From Kangiella sp. (GTDB lineage Bacteria > Pseudomonadota > Gammaproteobacteria > Enterobacterales > Kangiellaceae): a stretch of 6,246 bases of DNA. Numbering within the stretch: position 1 is the stretch's first letter; every line of letters starts with the position of its first letter. The notes under the pieces were generated by a model. That model was not told the origin of the DNA and ran no database searches. It saw nothing but the letters and a program-made list of their open reading frames with translations. Where the stretch lies: NCBI GenBank assembly GCA_002733465.1, contig NVVT01000013.1, forward strand, positions 50,961 to 57,206, written 5' to 3'. Below, piece after piece: positions 5,735 through 6,246 of the stretch. The position numbers were made by a program, and so were the translations under genes.

Positions 5735-5782
5735 ACTTTCTACACAACCTATACGGAATTGTCTAAATTTAAAAGACTTGAA

Positions 5783-6246
5783 TCAACCAATCAATTCTAA
5801 TTGATCAACCATCAACTGCAACGATTGATTCCCTCTAAACTCATTAATATCCAATTTATAAATCGCATGAACTTTAGAATCATCAATCAACTCAATCGAT
5901 TCATCAAAAAAGAAATTAATCGCATCAAACATTTCGCCATCTTTTTCTAAAACTAACTTAAGATGTTTTTCTCCCACCACTCTTTGGCTCACGACTTTAA
6001 AATCATCATCAAATAATGGTTCAGGGAAACCTTGTCCCCATGGGCCAACATTCTTTAACTGGTTTGCAAAGTTCATGGACATATCATCTAAATTTAATTC
6101 ACCATCGGTATCAATATTGTCACTAATTCCATCGCTCAACCGTTCGTTAACCTGTTGCAATGTATAGTCATGGAATAACCTTGCAAATTCTTTGAATGAA
6201 CTTTCTTTAATGGTTAATCCTGCAGCCATTGCATGACCACCGAATT
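5783..6246 (-). CDS. recJ: Single-stranded-DNA exonuclease RecJ, C-terminal part
   Basis: The open frame runs past the right edge without a start; 153 residues are visible of a protein usually about 570-580 aa. The visible part opens with FGGHAMAAG, the conserved GGHxxAAG motif of the DHHA1 subdomain, followed by the OB-fold region with GPWGQGFPEPLF (residues 67-78), the QRVVGEKHLKLVL block (87-99) and the C-terminal YKLDINEFRGNQSLQLMVD (129-147), which closely match E. coli RecJ from memory. RecJ is a cytoplasmic 5'-3' exonuclease on single-stranded DNA, used in RecFOR recombination, mismatch repair and base excision repair. The catalytic DHH domain lies outside the window. An in-frame ATG at 6229 is internal (the Met of HAMAAG) and not the start. 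Confidence 0.96.
   Translation of the reverse strand, partial: FGGHAMAAGLTIKESSFKEFARLFHDYTLQQVNERLSDGISDNIDTDGELNLDDMSMNFANQLKNVGPWGQGFPEPLFDDDFKVVSQRVVGEKHLKLVLEKDGEMFDAINFFFDESIELIDDSKVHAIYKLDINEFRGNQSLQLMVDQLELIG

Larger units (their letters stand above)
5532..5782. other. AT-rich intergenic region between recJ and the exported-protein gene
   Basis: This 251-bp stretch has no credible ORF; the plus-strand ATG at 5628 opens only 12 codons. It holds a candidate minus-strand promoter and two short palindromes near 5558-5585, and an all-AT hairpin with a T-run near 5710-5734. The rest shows nothing I can identify. Confidence 0.6.

Noticed and set aside
5761..5777. GTCT...AGAC hairpin just after the recJ stop as a terminator
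   Set aside because: Only a 4-bp stem with an AT-rich loop and no T-run following it on the minus strand.
6227..6229. ATG at 6229 as start of a separate small gene
   Set aside because: The codons upstream continue the RecJ motif GGHAMAAG in frame to the window edge, so this is internal to recJ.

Overview
The window looks like an ordinary chromosomal segment of an AT-rich gammaproteobacterium (GC roughly in the high thirties of percent by eye). The assignment rests on the gene set: ZapE, YacG, small PpiC-type parvulin, ATP-dependent PckA and RecJ, all with sequences of the gammaproteobacterial type. A marine or Oceanospirillales-like bacterium (for example Kangiellaceae) would fit, but that is a guess. 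There are no tRNA or rRNA genes, transposase, phage gene or CRISPR array.

Layout from left to right. Positions 1-1528 (minus strand) hold a tight pair, an alpha/beta hydrolase followed 8 bp later by the cell-division ATPase gene zapE, which runs off the left edge. A 168-bp divergent intergenic region with candidate promoters separates them from pckA (1697-3241, plus). Between pckA and the convergent ppiC lies a roughly 135-bp GC-rich palindromic repeat (3246-3380), MITE-like or REP-like, with several internal hairpins; it probably serves as a bidirectional terminator. Next, on the minus strand, come ppiC (true start most likely 3677) and, upstream of it, a PLP-dependent threonine/serine dehydratase (3734-4702). 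This is divergent from yacG (4810-5001, plus). The gap between them holds a perfect 16-bp palindrome carrying a TATAAT on each strand. Convergent with yacG is an unrecognised 163-aa exported protein (5040-5531, minus). A 251-bp AT-rich gap with operator-like palindromes follows, then the C-terminal part of recJ (5783-6246, minus), cut by the right edge.

Functionally the genes are mostly independent housekeeping functions: cell division (ZapE), gyrase control (YacG), protein folding (PpiC), DNA repair (RecJ) and central carbon metabolism. PckA and the dehydratase could both serve growth on amino acids (deamination to 2-oxo acids, then gluconeogenesis from oxaloacetate), but they are not in one operon and this link is inference. 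I see no convincing new multi-gene system. The items most worth checking are the palindromic repeat, the face-to-face promoter palindrome upstream of yacG, and the unknown secreted protein with its palindromic upstream region.
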